Below, one piece after another: positions 1 through 7,002 of a DNA stretch of 64,000 nucleotides. The stretch spans positions 5,839 through 69,838 of the forward strand of contig JAZLJA010000059.1 of assembly GCA_045617625.1 (NCBI GenBank), written 5' to 3'. Position 1 is the stretch's first letter; every line of letters starts with the position of its first letter. Under the pieces are notes generated by a model. The model did not search any database. It was not told the origin of the DNA and was given only the letters and a program-made list of their open reading frames with translations. The translations under genes and the position numbers were made by a program. Source of the DNA: Firm-04 sp045617625 (GTDB taxonomy: Bacteria > Bacillota > Clostridia > Oscillospirales > Ruminococcaceae).

Positions 1-401
1 AAGATTCTTGCGATGACCAGCCGAATGCAGATTTCCCAGTCCAGCACGCGAGAAATCGTTGATTTCGGCGTCGTCAGACGGAATTTCCGATAGGCGATCA
101 ACCCGTAGATCAAGCCCTGAATCATCGCGATGAGGGTATAGAGCGGGAAAAACGCCCCGTCAGGATGCGCCACAAATCCGACCAGATCACAGATTCCGCC
201 TGCAAACAGCGAAATCGTCGGGCCATAGAGCGCACCGATCGCAGCGATTGCCAGAAACGCGAAATTGATTTTCGCAAAGCCCAACTCGATCGTGAACGAT
301 TCGAGCACATAGGAAACGGCGATCAGCATTCCCGTGACCAGAACACTGCGGAGATTCTGAAATTCCTTTGCGGACTCCTGAAACATACGAAACAGCTTCA
401 T
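1..401 (-). CDS. folT: Folate ECF transporter S component FolT (partial)
   Basis: This is the substrate-binding membrane subunit (S component) of an energy-coupling-factor transporter, which imports folates together with a shared EcfA/A'/T module. The gene runs off the left edge, so only about the first 133 residues are visible. The start is ATG at 401 behind AAAGGAGTG. The N-terminus MKLFRMFQESAKEFQ is followed by hydrophobic helices, with the S-component features IELGFAKINFAFL and GPTISLFAGGICDLVGF, and then a WEICIRLV-type segment near the cut. The upstream tetrahydrofolate riboswitch independently supports folate as the substrate. The family call is from sequence pattern plus riboswitch context. 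The C-terminus cannot be checked here. Confidence 0.85.
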   Translation of the reverse strand, partial: MKLFRMFQESAKEFQNLRSVLVTGMLIAVSYVLESFTIELGFAKINFAFLAIAAIGALYGPTISLFAGGICDLVGFVAHPDGAFFPLYTLIAMIQGLIYGLIAYRKFRLTTPKSTISRVLDWEICIRLVIARI

Positions 402-409
402 AAAAAATC

Positions 410-448
410 ACACTCCTTTGTTACTTCCGTTAATGCACAAAGGAGTGT
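410..448 (-). promoter_or_regulatory. Shine-Dalgarno-sequestering hairpin of folT
   Basis: A perfect 12-bp inverted repeat (437-448 against 410-421) with a 15-nt loop lies between the riboswitch and the folT start. The 3' arm contains the AAAGGAGTG ribosome binding site itself. Folding would therefore hide the start signal, giving a translational expression platform for the upstream riboswitch. The pairing is seen directly; the regulatory role is inferred. Confidence 0.75.
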
Positions 449-465
449 TTGTTCTATTCCCTTAT

Positions 466-576
466 GCGTCAGCGGGATGCGGAAATCTCACCGCAAGTGC
501 ATATTTCGGCACTTTTCGTTTGATCGGCAACTCCCCGTCCGATCAACACTTTACGCGAGATATCCTACTCTGATGC
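466..576 (-). ncRNA. Tetrahydrofolate (THF) riboswitch
   Basis: The RNA read on the minus strand has the THF-riboswitch layout. A closing stem pairs GCATCAG (576-570) with CTGACGC (472-466). It continues with the conserved block AGAGTAGGATATCTCGCGTA, then an AGTG segment and a long internal hairpin whose arms are TTGATCGG and CCGATCAA. After that come CGAAAAGTGC, GCACTTGCGGTGAGAT and the 3' block CCGCATCCCGCT. It lies directly upstream of a folate ECF S component, the usual target of this class, and the AAAGGAG start signal of that gene sits in a separate hairpin. Recognition is by motif memory, not by a covariance search. Confidence 0.85.
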
Positions 577-621
577 GAAAAGCATCATGCTTACAGATGG
601 TGCGCTCCGGCACCCGGGGGA

Positions 622-1581
622 TCAGATGTTGATGGTGTCGTTCAGCACGAGGAGATCCTCCTGGAACGGCTTCTGCATTTTGAGGGCTTCCTGAATATCG
701 AAATCCACGAGCTTGTCGCCGCGGATGCCCACAACACGGTTGCCGATGCCCTGTTCGAGCAGGTCAACGGCATATTTGCCCATCTGGGAAGCGAGAACGC
801 GGTCGCGGACAGTCGGGCTGCCGCCGCGCTGCACATGGCCGAGAATGGTAGCTCTTGCTTCGATGCCGGTTTTCTCGGTGATGGTTTTTGCGATTTCCTC
901 GGAGTGACCGACGCCTTCCGCAACGATGAGCACGAAGTTCTGCTTGCCGAGTTTTCTGGTGGCGAGCATTTTGTTCATGACTTTGTCGAGATCGACTTCC
1001 TTTTCGGGCACGAGGACATTGGTTGCGCCGCAAGCGATAGCGGTGTTGACAGCGATGAAGCCTGCGCGTCTGCCCATGACCTCAACGACAGAGCATCTGT
1101 CGTGGCTGTGGCTGGTATCGCGGAGTTTATCGACGAGTTCCATGACGGTATTCATGGCGGTGTCGTAGCCGATGGTATAGTCGGTGCTGGTGATATCGTT
1201 GTCGATGGTGCCGGGGATACCGATGCAGGGGATGCCGTGTGCGGAAAGGTCGCCTGCGCCGCGGTAGGAGCCGTCGCCGCCGATGACGACGAGGCCTTCG
1301 ATGCCGAGTTCCTTGCAGGATTCGACGCCTTTGAGGACGCCGGCTTCCTCTTTGAATTCGGGGCAGCGAGCGGTAAAGAGCAGGGTGCCGCCGCGCTGAA
1401 TGATAGACGAAACGGAGCGGGCATCCATCTGGAAAACGTCGCGGTTGATGAGGCCGGTGTAGCCTCTGCGGATACCGATGACTTCCATGCCCTTATAGAG
1501 AGCGGTTCTAGTGACAGCACGGATGGCGGCATTCATGCCTGGTGCGTCGCCGCCGCTCGTGAGTACGCCGATTCTTTTCAT
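622..1581 (-). CDS. pfkA: ATP-dependent 6-phosphofructokinase
   Basis: It phosphorylates fructose 6-phosphate to fructose 1,6-bisphosphate, the committed step of glycolysis, in the cytosol. The 319-residue length matches bacterial PfkA. Visible landmarks are the N-terminal nucleotide loop GVLTSGGDAPGMNAAIR, the ATP-site GGDGSYRGA near residue 101, and the catalytic PGTIDNDI near residue 122. Glycine rather than Asp/Lys at the two discriminating positions argues for ATP rather than pyrophosphate as donor. MGRRAGFIAV and FVLIVAEG are also typical. ATG 1581 is chosen because MKRIGV is the family N-terminus and AGGAGG lies just upstream. It is transcribed alone, away from the pgk-tpiA-gpmI cluster at 40-45 kb. 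Confidence 0.96.
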   Translation of the reverse strand: MKRIGVLTSGGDAPGMNAAIRAVTRTALYKGMEVIGIRRGYTGLINRDVFQMDARSVSSIIQRGGTLLFTARCPEFKEEAGVLKGVESCKELGIEGLVVIGGDGSYRGAGDLSAHGIPCIGIPGTIDNDITSTDYTIGYDTAMNTVMELVDKLRDTSHSHDRCSVVEVMGRRAGFIAVNTAIACGATNVLVPEKEVDLDKVMNKMLATRKLGKQNFVLIVAEGVGHSEEIAKTITEKTGIEARATILGHVQRGGSPTVRDRVLASQMGKYAVDLLEQGIGNRVVGIRGDKLVDFDIQEALKMQKPFQEDLLVLNDTINI

Positions 1582-1652
1582 TTTGATAATCCTCCTATAG
1601 TCCGCAGCGAGATGCGGTTCAATCCTCACGAAATAAAAATTCGCCTACTATT

Positions 1653-1680
1653 ATTTTACTACTTTTCGAGATTTTGTCAA
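1653..1680 (-). promoter_or_regulatory. Sigma-A promoter of pfkA
   Basis: On the minus strand TTGACA (1680-1675) and TAAAAT (1658-1653) are separated by 16 nt, about 70 nt upstream of the pfkA start. Confidence 0.7.
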
Positions 1681-1760
1681 GGGGATATTTTACTTTTTTC
1701 TATCGAGAAAGGAAATTTTCTGAAATCGTGTTGGTTTTTGGATGATTTGCCATTCGATAA

Positions 1761-1805
1761 AAGAAGGGGAACCCCCTTAAGACGAATACCCATATAGAAG
1801 TTTTG
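1761..1805. repeat. Left inverted repeat of AT-rich insert
   Basis: The sequence GGGGAACCCCC plus CATATAGAAGTTTT and the bases between them recur, imperfectly and inverted, at 2488-2533. The pair brackets the AT-rich segment carrying the 133-residue orphan gene. A hairpin (1804-1833, arms GCCCCCAAGCG and CGCTTAGGGGC) follows immediately inside. Confidence 0.6.
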
Positions 1806-1864
1806 CCCCCAAGCGTTTATGCGCTTAGGGGCATTATATTTTATACGGTTGCTAAGATAAAGGG

Positions 1865-1895
1865 GAATTTAACAGCCCTGCAAACTGGGATTTGT
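1865..1895. repeat. 31-bp sequence repeated at the right end of the window
   Basis: The core AACAGCCCTGCAAACTGGGA has a near-copy at 63742-63773, next to the recombinase remnant and IS256 element. Both copies sit in AT-rich, mobile-looking DNA. No function is evident. Confidence 0.5.
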
Positions 1896-2296
1896 CATTC
1901 AACCAATATGGTGATGGTTGGCGTATTATCTGCAATTATATCGATAATATGATCACAAGTGTATACTCCATAGTGTGTTCCTCTACCCGGATAAGAATAA
2001 TCTTCGGTATGAGCAATTACTAAATCATAGAAATCTATAAGTCTGGATTTTTCAAAAGTCAAAAGATAGTTACCTTTTCGTTTTTCATAATTATCCCAAA
2101 CTGTATATGATTCGTTTCTTGTTAAGTGCATTATGTAGCTTTCAAATTCTATTTGCAGAGTAATACCAGTATCTGTTATCAATTTTATCGTTAATGAATT
2201 TTTGGCATACCCTTCAATATTGATTCTTTCCTCACATGAAATCAGGTACGGAGGAACTTTTCCGAATTCATCATTATCTTTTCCAAAGCCAATCAA
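1895..2296 (-). CDS. Orphan hypothetical protein in AT-rich insert
   Basis: This 133-residue protein is not recognised as a member of any family. It starts at TTG 2296 behind a strong AGGAGGAG and reads MIGFGKDNDEFGKVPPYL. It has no signal peptide or membrane segment. The composition is mixed and polar, with aromatic-rich stretches (DNYEKRKGNYLL, YSYPGRGTHYGVYTC) and a beta-rich tail ending ITILVE. It is preceded by a near-perfect sigma-A promoter at 2413-2441, so it is probably expressed as a single gene. Base composition is much more AT-rich than pfkA or the phage genes on either side, and the gene lies between inverted repeats, so it is probably a horizontally acquired cargo gene. Confidence 0.7.
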   Translation of the reverse strand: MIGFGKDNDEFGKVPPYLISCEERINIEGYAKNSLTIKLITDTGITLQIEFESYIMHLTRNESYTVWDNYEKRKGNYLLTFEKSRLIDFYDLVIAHTEDYSYPGRGTHYGVYTCDHIIDIIADNTPTITILVE

Positions 2297-2412
2297 TATA
2301 AACTCCTCCTCAAATAATATGTAATAGGACTAATTAACTTAAATCACGGTTTAGTTCTGTTCGCCAAATTCATATTTTTAACTCTGTTAATTCCCGATTT
2401 ATGTTCGTTACA

Positions 2413-2441
2413 ATTATAGCATAGCATTGCTGCATTGTCAA
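2413..2441 (-). promoter_or_regulatory. Consensus sigma-A promoter of the orphan gene
   Basis: TTGACA (2441-2436), a 17-nt spacer and TATAAT (2418-2413) form an exact consensus promoter about 115 nt upstream of the TTG start of the 133-residue gene. Confidence 0.85.
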
Positions 2442-2448
2442 TAAAAAC

Positions 2449-2487
2449 GCCATAGTACTTCTGACTGTAAATCAGAAATACTATGGC
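2449..2487 (-). terminator. Hairpin terminator downstream of the phage module
   Basis: The arms 2472-2487 and 2449-2464 pair over about 15 bp with one mismatch. On the minus strand they are followed by GTTTTTATT. It would stop transcription leaving the phage-like operon before the next promoter. Confidence 0.65.
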
Positions 2488-2533
2488 TTAAAACTTCTAT
2501 ATGAGTCTCTTTCTTAGAGGGGTTCCCCGTGCC
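2488..2533. repeat. Right inverted repeat of AT-rich insert
   Basis: AAAACTTCTATATG ... GGGGTTCCCC is the inverted, imperfect counterpart of 1761-1805. Confidence 0.6.
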
Positions 2534-2577
2534 TTTGAAAAGGCTTGACTAAAACTTTTGATATGATAGCCGCATAA

Positions 2578-2657
2578 ATAATGGGAATCCAAAGGGATAG
2601 TATCCCTTTGGCGGGAGTTTGGGAGCAACGCCCCCATTATCAATGCACCGCAGGCAC
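2578..2657. repeat. Dispersed intergenic repeat, copy C (short form)
   Basis: It contains the palindromic AAAGGGATAGTATCCCTTT and GGCGGGAGTTTGGGAG segments shared with the copies at 6897 and 37554, but lacks their central GTTTCGC palindrome. It ends in AATGCACCGCAGGCAC (2642-2657), a 16-mer found again at 5817-5832 and, inverted, at 10188-10203. The stop codon of the hub-like phage gene lies inside it. Confidence 0.7.
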
Positions 2658-3578
2658 AACATTGCAGTACGAATCGAAATAGAACGTATCTTCCGTGACG
2701 ACCCCATGCGCATCGCCCGTGATGACGATTCTGCTCACCCGATGATTCACAAACCCGTCATACGCCACCGTGTCCTCCACATCTTCCCCCAGATACCCTC
2801 TGTACTGCACTGTTTTCGACACCAGCCTGCGATTACTGTTCGCAATACGAAATTTCAGCGCATCATCAGGCTCATAGAGGAACTGCCTGTCGAACAGCAT
2901 CTGCTTGACCCGCACGATGCCCCGCGCCGCCGCATCGGGGTTCGACCGCGTAAACGTCCCGTAGGTATCGTCGATATCCGCCATATCCACGCGTGAAACG
3001 ATCGTGGTCGTATCGCCGCCGCAGCCTGTTGCGATGACGTCCTCCTCCGCGATGACAAACGGCACTGCCGCCGATTTCGGCGTGACGCGCAGGGCATTGC
3101 ACGCATTGACGTAAGGTGCGCCGCCGTTGAGCTTGAAGTTATAGGCGCAGATGGCGTCCCACATGGGGGTATTATTTTTGACGTAGATGTAGTTCAGTTG
3201 GGAGATTCCGCTTTCGTAGGTGACGTGCGGGAGCTGATAGGTTTCCATCAGCGATGCGAGTGTGACGTTGAGATGCACACCCGGCACGAGCTGATTTTGC
3301 AGCAGCACCTCAGAAAATCCTCTGGAAACGATGTGTGCGGCAGTCTGGTTTTCCTCTGTTCTGATGGAAAATTCGCGCAAACTGCCGTCATGCAGGGTAA
3401 TGCCGTCCAGCGTGAACACGGCGCGTGCAAACCCCTGCGGATTTGCGGCGTTGAACAGGAAATCGGCGATGAGGCTGTCAAACGGCTGATAGCGTTCGCG
3501 GCGATGGGAAAACCGAATGCAGTCAGTGAGTGTGACGGCAGTGCCGTCTGTGCGATAAAGCGTGATGGAAGCGTTCAA
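2640..3578 (-). CDS. Phage baseplate-hub / late-control-D-like protein
   Basis: This 312-residue protein resembles tail-hub (gpD or gp44-like) proteins that connect the tail tube to the baseplate. The N-terminal ITLYRTDGTAVTLTDCIRF and YQPFDSLIADFLF are followed by a linker. NNTPMWDAICAYNFKLNGG and YVNACNALRVTP then resemble the hub segment in which a short domain reads a peptide-like groove. The assignment is by pattern only and is tentative. TTG 3578 is chosen because TTGA overlaps the upstream stop and GGGGGAGGTGG lies just before it, so it is translationally coupled. It is the last gene of the phage-like operon, and its C-terminus runs into a dispersed repeat. No tail tube or tape-measure gene accompanies it. 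Confidence 0.55.
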   Translation of the reverse strand: MNASITLYRTDGTAVTLTDCIRFSHRRERYQPFDSLIADFLFNAANPQGFARAVFTLDGITLHDGSLREFSIRTEENQTAAHIVSRGFSEVLLQNQLVPGVHLNVTLASLMETYQLPHVTYESGISQLNYIYVKNNTPMWDAICAYNFKLNGGAPYVNACNALRVTPKSAAVPFVIAEEDVIATGCGGDTTTIVSRVDMADIDDTYGTFTRSNPDAAARGIVRVKQMLFDRQFLYEPDDALKFRIANSNRRLVSKTVQYRGYLGEDVEDTVAYDGFVNHRVSRIVITGDAHGVVTEDTFYFDSYCNVVPAVH

Positions 3579-3970
3579 TTCGGCTCCACCTCCCCCGTGA
3601 GCGAGCCGCACAGTCTGACCTTGACCTGAAAGCAGCGTTCCTGCGCCGATTTTTCAAGGGTATAATCGCGCAGAGTCATGTTTGCGAAGGTCATGCCGTC
3701 GAAGGTGAAGCTGAACGGCGTCAGGTTTTCGATTGCCTCGCGTAAAGTCTCGCGCAGGTCAAAGGCATCCTCCGAGAGGAAAATGCCGCACGCGGAGAGT
3801 TCGCAGGGCAGCAGTCCGAGCACGTTCTCGCTGCATACGCCGTCGATGAGTGTGGTGCGGAGTTCGGGGCGTTTCATGGCAAGCCGATAGGATTCGGCGC
3901 GCATGGCAAAGTCCCCGAAGCTGAGCATCACGGGTTCTTTGGTGACAAAAAGATGCTGTTCAAAGGGCAT
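3575..3970 (-). CDS. Small phage virion-type protein of unknown role
   Basis: This 131-residue protein has no recognised family. It starts at ATG 3970 behind AAGGAGGAATG and begins MPFEQHLFVTKEPVMLSFGD. It has no signal peptide or membrane span. The C-terminal half (TFDGMTFANMTLRDYTLEKS and FQVKVRLCGSLTGEVEPN) looks beta-rich, as in small tail or neck proteins. It sits 6 nt after its upstream neighbour, and its TGA overlaps the TTG of the hub-like gene. That spacing suggests the products are made in matched amounts for one particle. A tail-completion or tail-chaperone role is a guess from position. Confidence 0.6.
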   Translation of the reverse strand: MPFEQHLFVTKEPVMLSFGDFAMRAESYRLAMKRPELRTTLIDGVCSENVLGLLPCELSACGIFLSEDAFDLRETLREAIENLTPFSFTFDGMTFANMTLRDYTLEKSAQERCFQVKVRLCGSLTGEVEPN

Positions 3971-3976
3971 GGCGGA

Positions 3977-4399
3977 TCATTCCTCCTTCGTGAGATAGGG
4001 TGTGCGGGCGACGAATCCGCGGATGACGCAGTCGCCGCGCATGACCATGCGGCCGAGTTTCGCGTCGAATTCGGGGGCATGGAGTGAAATACTCCGCACA
4101 TCGAAGCCGCCATCAATGAGATTCGGGATGATGAACACCTCAAAGGCGGCAGAGAGCGCGGCGAGAGGGCGTTCGGGGGGCTGCATCATGCGCATCCGCA
4201 GATGGAGGTCAACGGGGAAAGCGTCGCCGCCGCAGAAAGCCGCAGGGGGGTGATATTCCGCGTGTTCCAGTGCGATGAGCAGCGATGGCTTGATAAGCGC
4301 GGGGTGAATGGGCACATTGGGGTATTCGATTTGCGCGTCGATGGAATCCGAGCAGAGTTCTTCGGCGAAGTTTTCGAGAAACGTGGCAAAATACGCCAT
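3977..4399 (-). CDS. Putative phage head-tail or tail-completion protein
   Basis: This 140-residue protein starts at ATG 4399 with GAAAGGAGG upstream. It begins MAYFATFLENFAEELCSDSI and continues with IEYPNVPIHPALIKPSLLIALEH, in the manner of small neck or minor tail proteins that act at the head-tail joint. Two regions of alternating hydrophobic residues suggest a compact beta-rich fold. I do not recognise a specific family. The role is inferred from its place downstream of capsid and protease genes and upstream of the hub-like gene. It has no frameshift and keeps operon spacing, so it is probably under selection or recently acquired. Confidence 0.6.
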   Translation of the reverse strand: MAYFATFLENFAEELCSDSIDAQIEYPNVPIHPALIKPSLLIALEHAEYHPPAAFCGGDAFPVDLHLRMRMMQPPERPLAALSAAFEVFIIPNLIDGGFDVRSISLHAPEFDAKLGRMVMRGDCVIRGFVARTPYLTKEE

Positions 4400-4444
4400 G
4401 CAGAAAGTGCCTCCTTTCGGGAGCGGTCAGTGGAGGGGGGAGGA

Positions 4445-4798
4445 TCAGCGAATGCCCGTAAAGACAAAGCGGCGGTCGGTGAGCAGGTCGGCAGCGGCGG
4501 CACGAAACTCCGCGACGAGGTGTTCGGCAAGACCGCAGGGCACGGAGTCGTCGTGTTGTTTTGCGAGATTTCCTGCGTAGGTGTGAGAAATGCCGCTTTT
4601 CGCCGCGAGAAACTGTGTGTACCGCAGATTGCCGAGTGCCGCGCAGTAGTAGCTGAGGCGGTCGTCGTCGGGTGCGATGCCGTCTTTGCATTCGCTGCGC
4701 ACTTCGCTGATGGCGGCGTCGAGAAACACGAGGAACGGGGAATCGGCGGTCAGCCCCGTGAACAGGGTAAACAGCCGCAGACAGGACGCGAAGTTCAC
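4445..4798 (-). CDS. Putative phage head-tail connector protein
   Basis: This 117-residue, mostly helical small protein starts VNFASCLRLFTLFTGLTA. The GTG start at 4798 overlaps the protease stop (GTGA) and follows AAAGGCGG, a clear coupling arrangement. Helical segments such as DSPFLVFLDAAISEVRSEC and DRLSYYCAALGNLRYTQFL resemble gp6/gp15-type connector proteins that sit under the portal, but identity is not secure. The residues before V could only be read if an earlier ATG inside the protease gene were used, and that has no ribosome binding site. Its position right after capsid and protease fits a neck protein. Confidence 0.6.
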   Translation of the reverse strand: MNFASCLRLFTLFTGLTADSPFLVFLDAAISEVRSECKDGIAPDDDRLSYYCAALGNLRYTQFLAAKSGISHTYAGNLAKQHDDSVPCGLAEHLVAEFRAAAADLLTDRRFVFTGIR

Positions 4799-5715
4799 TG
4801 CAAATCGCCGCCTTTCTGATTGCGCATCTGAAAATCGCACATCTTCGCGGATTTTGATGCAGTATCGTGTGCAGGGAAAAGCTGTGAGCCTGCCTCGTGC
4901 TTTGCGTTTCCGCCGCGATACTGTTCACCGATCAGGAGCGATTCGCGCAGGGAAAGGAGAGCGGGAACGTCCATGTGAACGGTAGAATCCGCGAGGGCTT
5001 TGGCACAGGCAGATTCACCGCCGCGGTAGCAAAGGCGCACGACATCTCTGCGCAGCACCTCCGAGACTTTGTCGAGGGTGTCGTTTGCGGAGTCGAGGGC
5101 TTGTTCGAGCATACGGGTTTCGGCGTCGTGCAGGGTGTCGGAGCCGCCGAGGGTTTTGGTGACGCCGGCGTGTTTCTGGGCAGGCACGGCGACAAAGCTC
5201 CATTCGTAGGCATCGGAAATGCCGTCGAGGGTGCAGAAGCAGGGTGCGCCGTGATAGGAACGCCCCTTGATATGTCCGCAGGGTTTCTGGAGTCTGTTTG
5301 TGCCGCAGACAGAGCAGATCTGCTGAGAAGCGGCGCAGGAAATGGAGACTTCCTTTTTGATGCCCGCGTCGATCTCGCGGATGAGGTCGGCGTTCGCGTC
5401 GGTGCGAACCATGTAGGCGTGTGCCTTGAGGAATTGATAGGGCTTGCCGTGTCTGGTTTTGCGGCTGTTGTCGGTGACGAGTTCGGTCTGGAAGATGCGT
5501 GCGGTCTGATTCTGGGATGAGGGGTTGTGGTCGAAGATGCCCGTGACGCCGACAAAGAGTTTTTGCAGGCTGATAAGGGCATTTTCGGAAAAGCATTCGC
5601 CGTCGCGGTCGATGTCATTGTCGCAGAGGACGACGTCAAAGAGATAGACTTCATCGAGGGAGTGCTGACGGCGGGTAAAGGCGTTGAGTGCGGTGAGCAG
5701 GTCGGGATTCGGCAT
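4795..5715 (-). CDS. Phage prohead protease / capsid maturation-type protein
   Basis: This 306-residue protein resembles clostridial phage prohead proteases. Such proteins process or scaffold the HK97-type shell. Segments DIDRDGECFSENALISL, GIFDHNPSSQNQTARIF, IDAGIKKEVSISCA and AYEWSFVAVPAQ match the protease core, with the candidate catalytic His and Ser in DHNPS and VSISC. A C-x2-C...C-x-H cluster (CSVCGTN ... CGHIKG, about residues 133-150) is inserted and could bind zinc. The last 100 residues are helical and may serve as scaffold. The start is ATG 5715 with AAAGGAGG. It lies downstream of the capsid gene, whereas the usual phage order is protease before capsid. Confidence 0.7.
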   Translation of the reverse strand: MPNPDLLTALNAFTRRQHSLDEVYLFDVVLCDNDIDRDGECFSENALISLQKLFVGVTGIFDHNPSSQNQTARIFQTELVTDNSRKTRHGKPYQFLKAHAYMVRTDANADLIREIDAGIKKEVSISCAASQQICSVCGTNRLQKPCGHIKGRSYHGAPCFCTLDGISDAYEWSFVAVPAQKHAGVTKTLGGSDTLHDAETRMLEQALDSANDTLDKVSEVLRRDVVRLCYRGGESACAKALADSTVHMDVPALLSLRESLLIGEQYRGGNAKHEAGSQLFPAHDTASKSAKMCDFQMRNQKGGDLQ

Positions 5716-5802
5716 ATGGAACCTCCTTTTTGTTTGGGACAGAAATCAAGTTCCTCTCTGTGCGTGAAGCTGGGGCAGTGGGGCGTTTCGTTGTCTGCGG
5801 AC

Positions 5803-5832
5803 AGTGCCCCCTTGCAAATGCGCCGCAGGCAC
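5803..5832. repeat. Dispersed repeat fragment, copy G
   Basis: It carries AATGCGCCGCAGGCAC (5817-5832), the 16-mer also present at 2642-2657 and inverted at 10188-10203. It lies between the capsid and protease genes, just past the capsid stop codon. Confidence 0.55.
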
Positions 5833-5837
5833 CTGAT

Positions 5838-6815
5838 TCAGCTTGCGGAAGTCCAGTCAAGCACAGCGGTTGCGCCGCTCATGAGGGGCTGGAAACCGAC
5901 GCGAACAGAAACGGCGATGCGGTCGAGCTGGCAGTTGATGAGCTGATCGGTTTCGAGCAGCACATCGGAGCCCGTGACGCATTCGAGGGCGAAATCCTTG
6001 GAAATGCCGATGATGGTGGTGTCGGAAAGGGAAGCATCCTTGAGGAGTTTGGGGCCGAAAGGCAGGCGAATGACGCCGTTTGCATCGACAGGGTGATCTT
6101 CCATTTCGCTCATTGCAAGGATGGCGGCAACATTGGTCGGCGAAGCGATCATGGTGGTCATGTCGTAGTCGGAGAATTCGCTGTAGAGTGCAACGAGGTC
6201 GTCGTAGTCGAGCGCATCGCCGGCGATGGTGATAGGTGTGACCGAGCCTGCGAGTTCCTCAAGGGCAGCGCCCGCGATGGCAGCGGCGAGTTTGCGTCCG
6301 ATGGCACGCAGGGTGACGGCGAACACATCAATGCGCTGCTGGCGCACGATCTCGTAGGAAGCGGTAATGACGCGTCCATACTTGTTGAGCGTGATGCTGA
6401 CGGTCGATTCGGTGATGGCAGTGACGTTGAGGTCGTCGCCCTGATCGAATGTATCGTCGTAGTCGCCGTCTGTTTCGTCGATGTCGAAGCCTTTATAGGA
6501 GGTGCCGTTTGTGGCGGTGACAGTGGCGCAGAGTTCGGGGAGGATAGATTCCTCCATACCCTGTTTGACGGCGCGGCGAATGAATTCGGGGAAAAGGACG
6601 GCGCTTTCGGTGGTGGAGTAGAATTTATCGACTTTATCGCAGTGTTCGCCGCTGAGGTGGATATCGAAGCGTTTGAGCTGACGTTCAAAGGCGTCGAGGG
6701 AAGCGAGAGGGGTGCCTGCGTACTGATCGGAGGGATCAGCGGCTTCGAGCGCGTCGCAGAAGGACTGATTTGCGAGGTGATACATACCTTTTTCGAGTTT
6801 CACAGTATCGTACAT
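5838..6815 (-). CDS. Phage major capsid protein (HK97-like, probable)
   Basis: This 325-residue protein is the best candidate for the shell-forming subunit. The start is ATG 6815 behind GAAAGGAG, giving MYDTVKLEKGMYHLANQSF. The N-terminal helix-rich region is followed by an acidic insert (DETDGDYDDTFDQGDDL), then VSITLNKYGRVITASYEIV and IAGAALEELAGSVTPI. The C-terminal half carries MTTMIASPTNVAAILAM and GVIRLPFGPKLLKDASLSD, a P-domain/A-domain style pattern of HK97-fold capsids. The call rests on this pattern and on position after terminase and portal. Its order relative to the protease is reversed from the standard morphogenesis cassette. Confidence 0.75.
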   Translation of the reverse strand: MYDTVKLEKGMYHLANQSFCDALEAADPSDQYAGTPLASLDAFERQLKRFDIHLSGEHCDKVDKFYSTTESAVLFPEFIRRAVKQGMEESILPELCATVTATNGTSYKGFDIDETDGDYDDTFDQGDDLNVTAITESTVSITLNKYGRVITASYEIVRQQRIDVFAVTLRAIGRKLAAAIAGAALEELAGSVTPITIAGDALDYDDLVALYSEFSDYDMTTMIASPTNVAAILAMSEMEDHPVDANGVIRLPFGPKLLKDASLSDTTIIGISKDFALECVTGSDVLLETDQLINCQLDRIAVSVRVGFQPLMSGATAVLDWTSAS

Positions 6816-6896
6816 AAGCGTACTCCTTTCAAAAAAGCACATTCGTATTTTACATACACAGCATGGCAAAAACTTTTGTGATGGGCACCGTACAAT

Positions 6897-7002
6897 CCCT
6901 TATAATGGGATAGTATCCCTTTGGCGGGGGTTTGGGGGCGGCATATTTGCGAAGCAAACTGCCCCGTTTCGCTTTGCGAAACATGGGCACCCCCATAATA
7001 AT
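6897..7002. repeat. Dispersed palindromic repeat, copy A
   Basis: It contains GGGATAGTATCCCTTTGGCG, TTTGCGAAGCAAACTG and the palindrome GTTTCGCTTTGCGAAAC. Nearly the same sequence occurs inverted at 37554-37700, and parts recur at 2578 and 35161. It fills the gap between the portal and major capsid genes, and the portal stop codon touches its edge. Confidence 0.8.
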
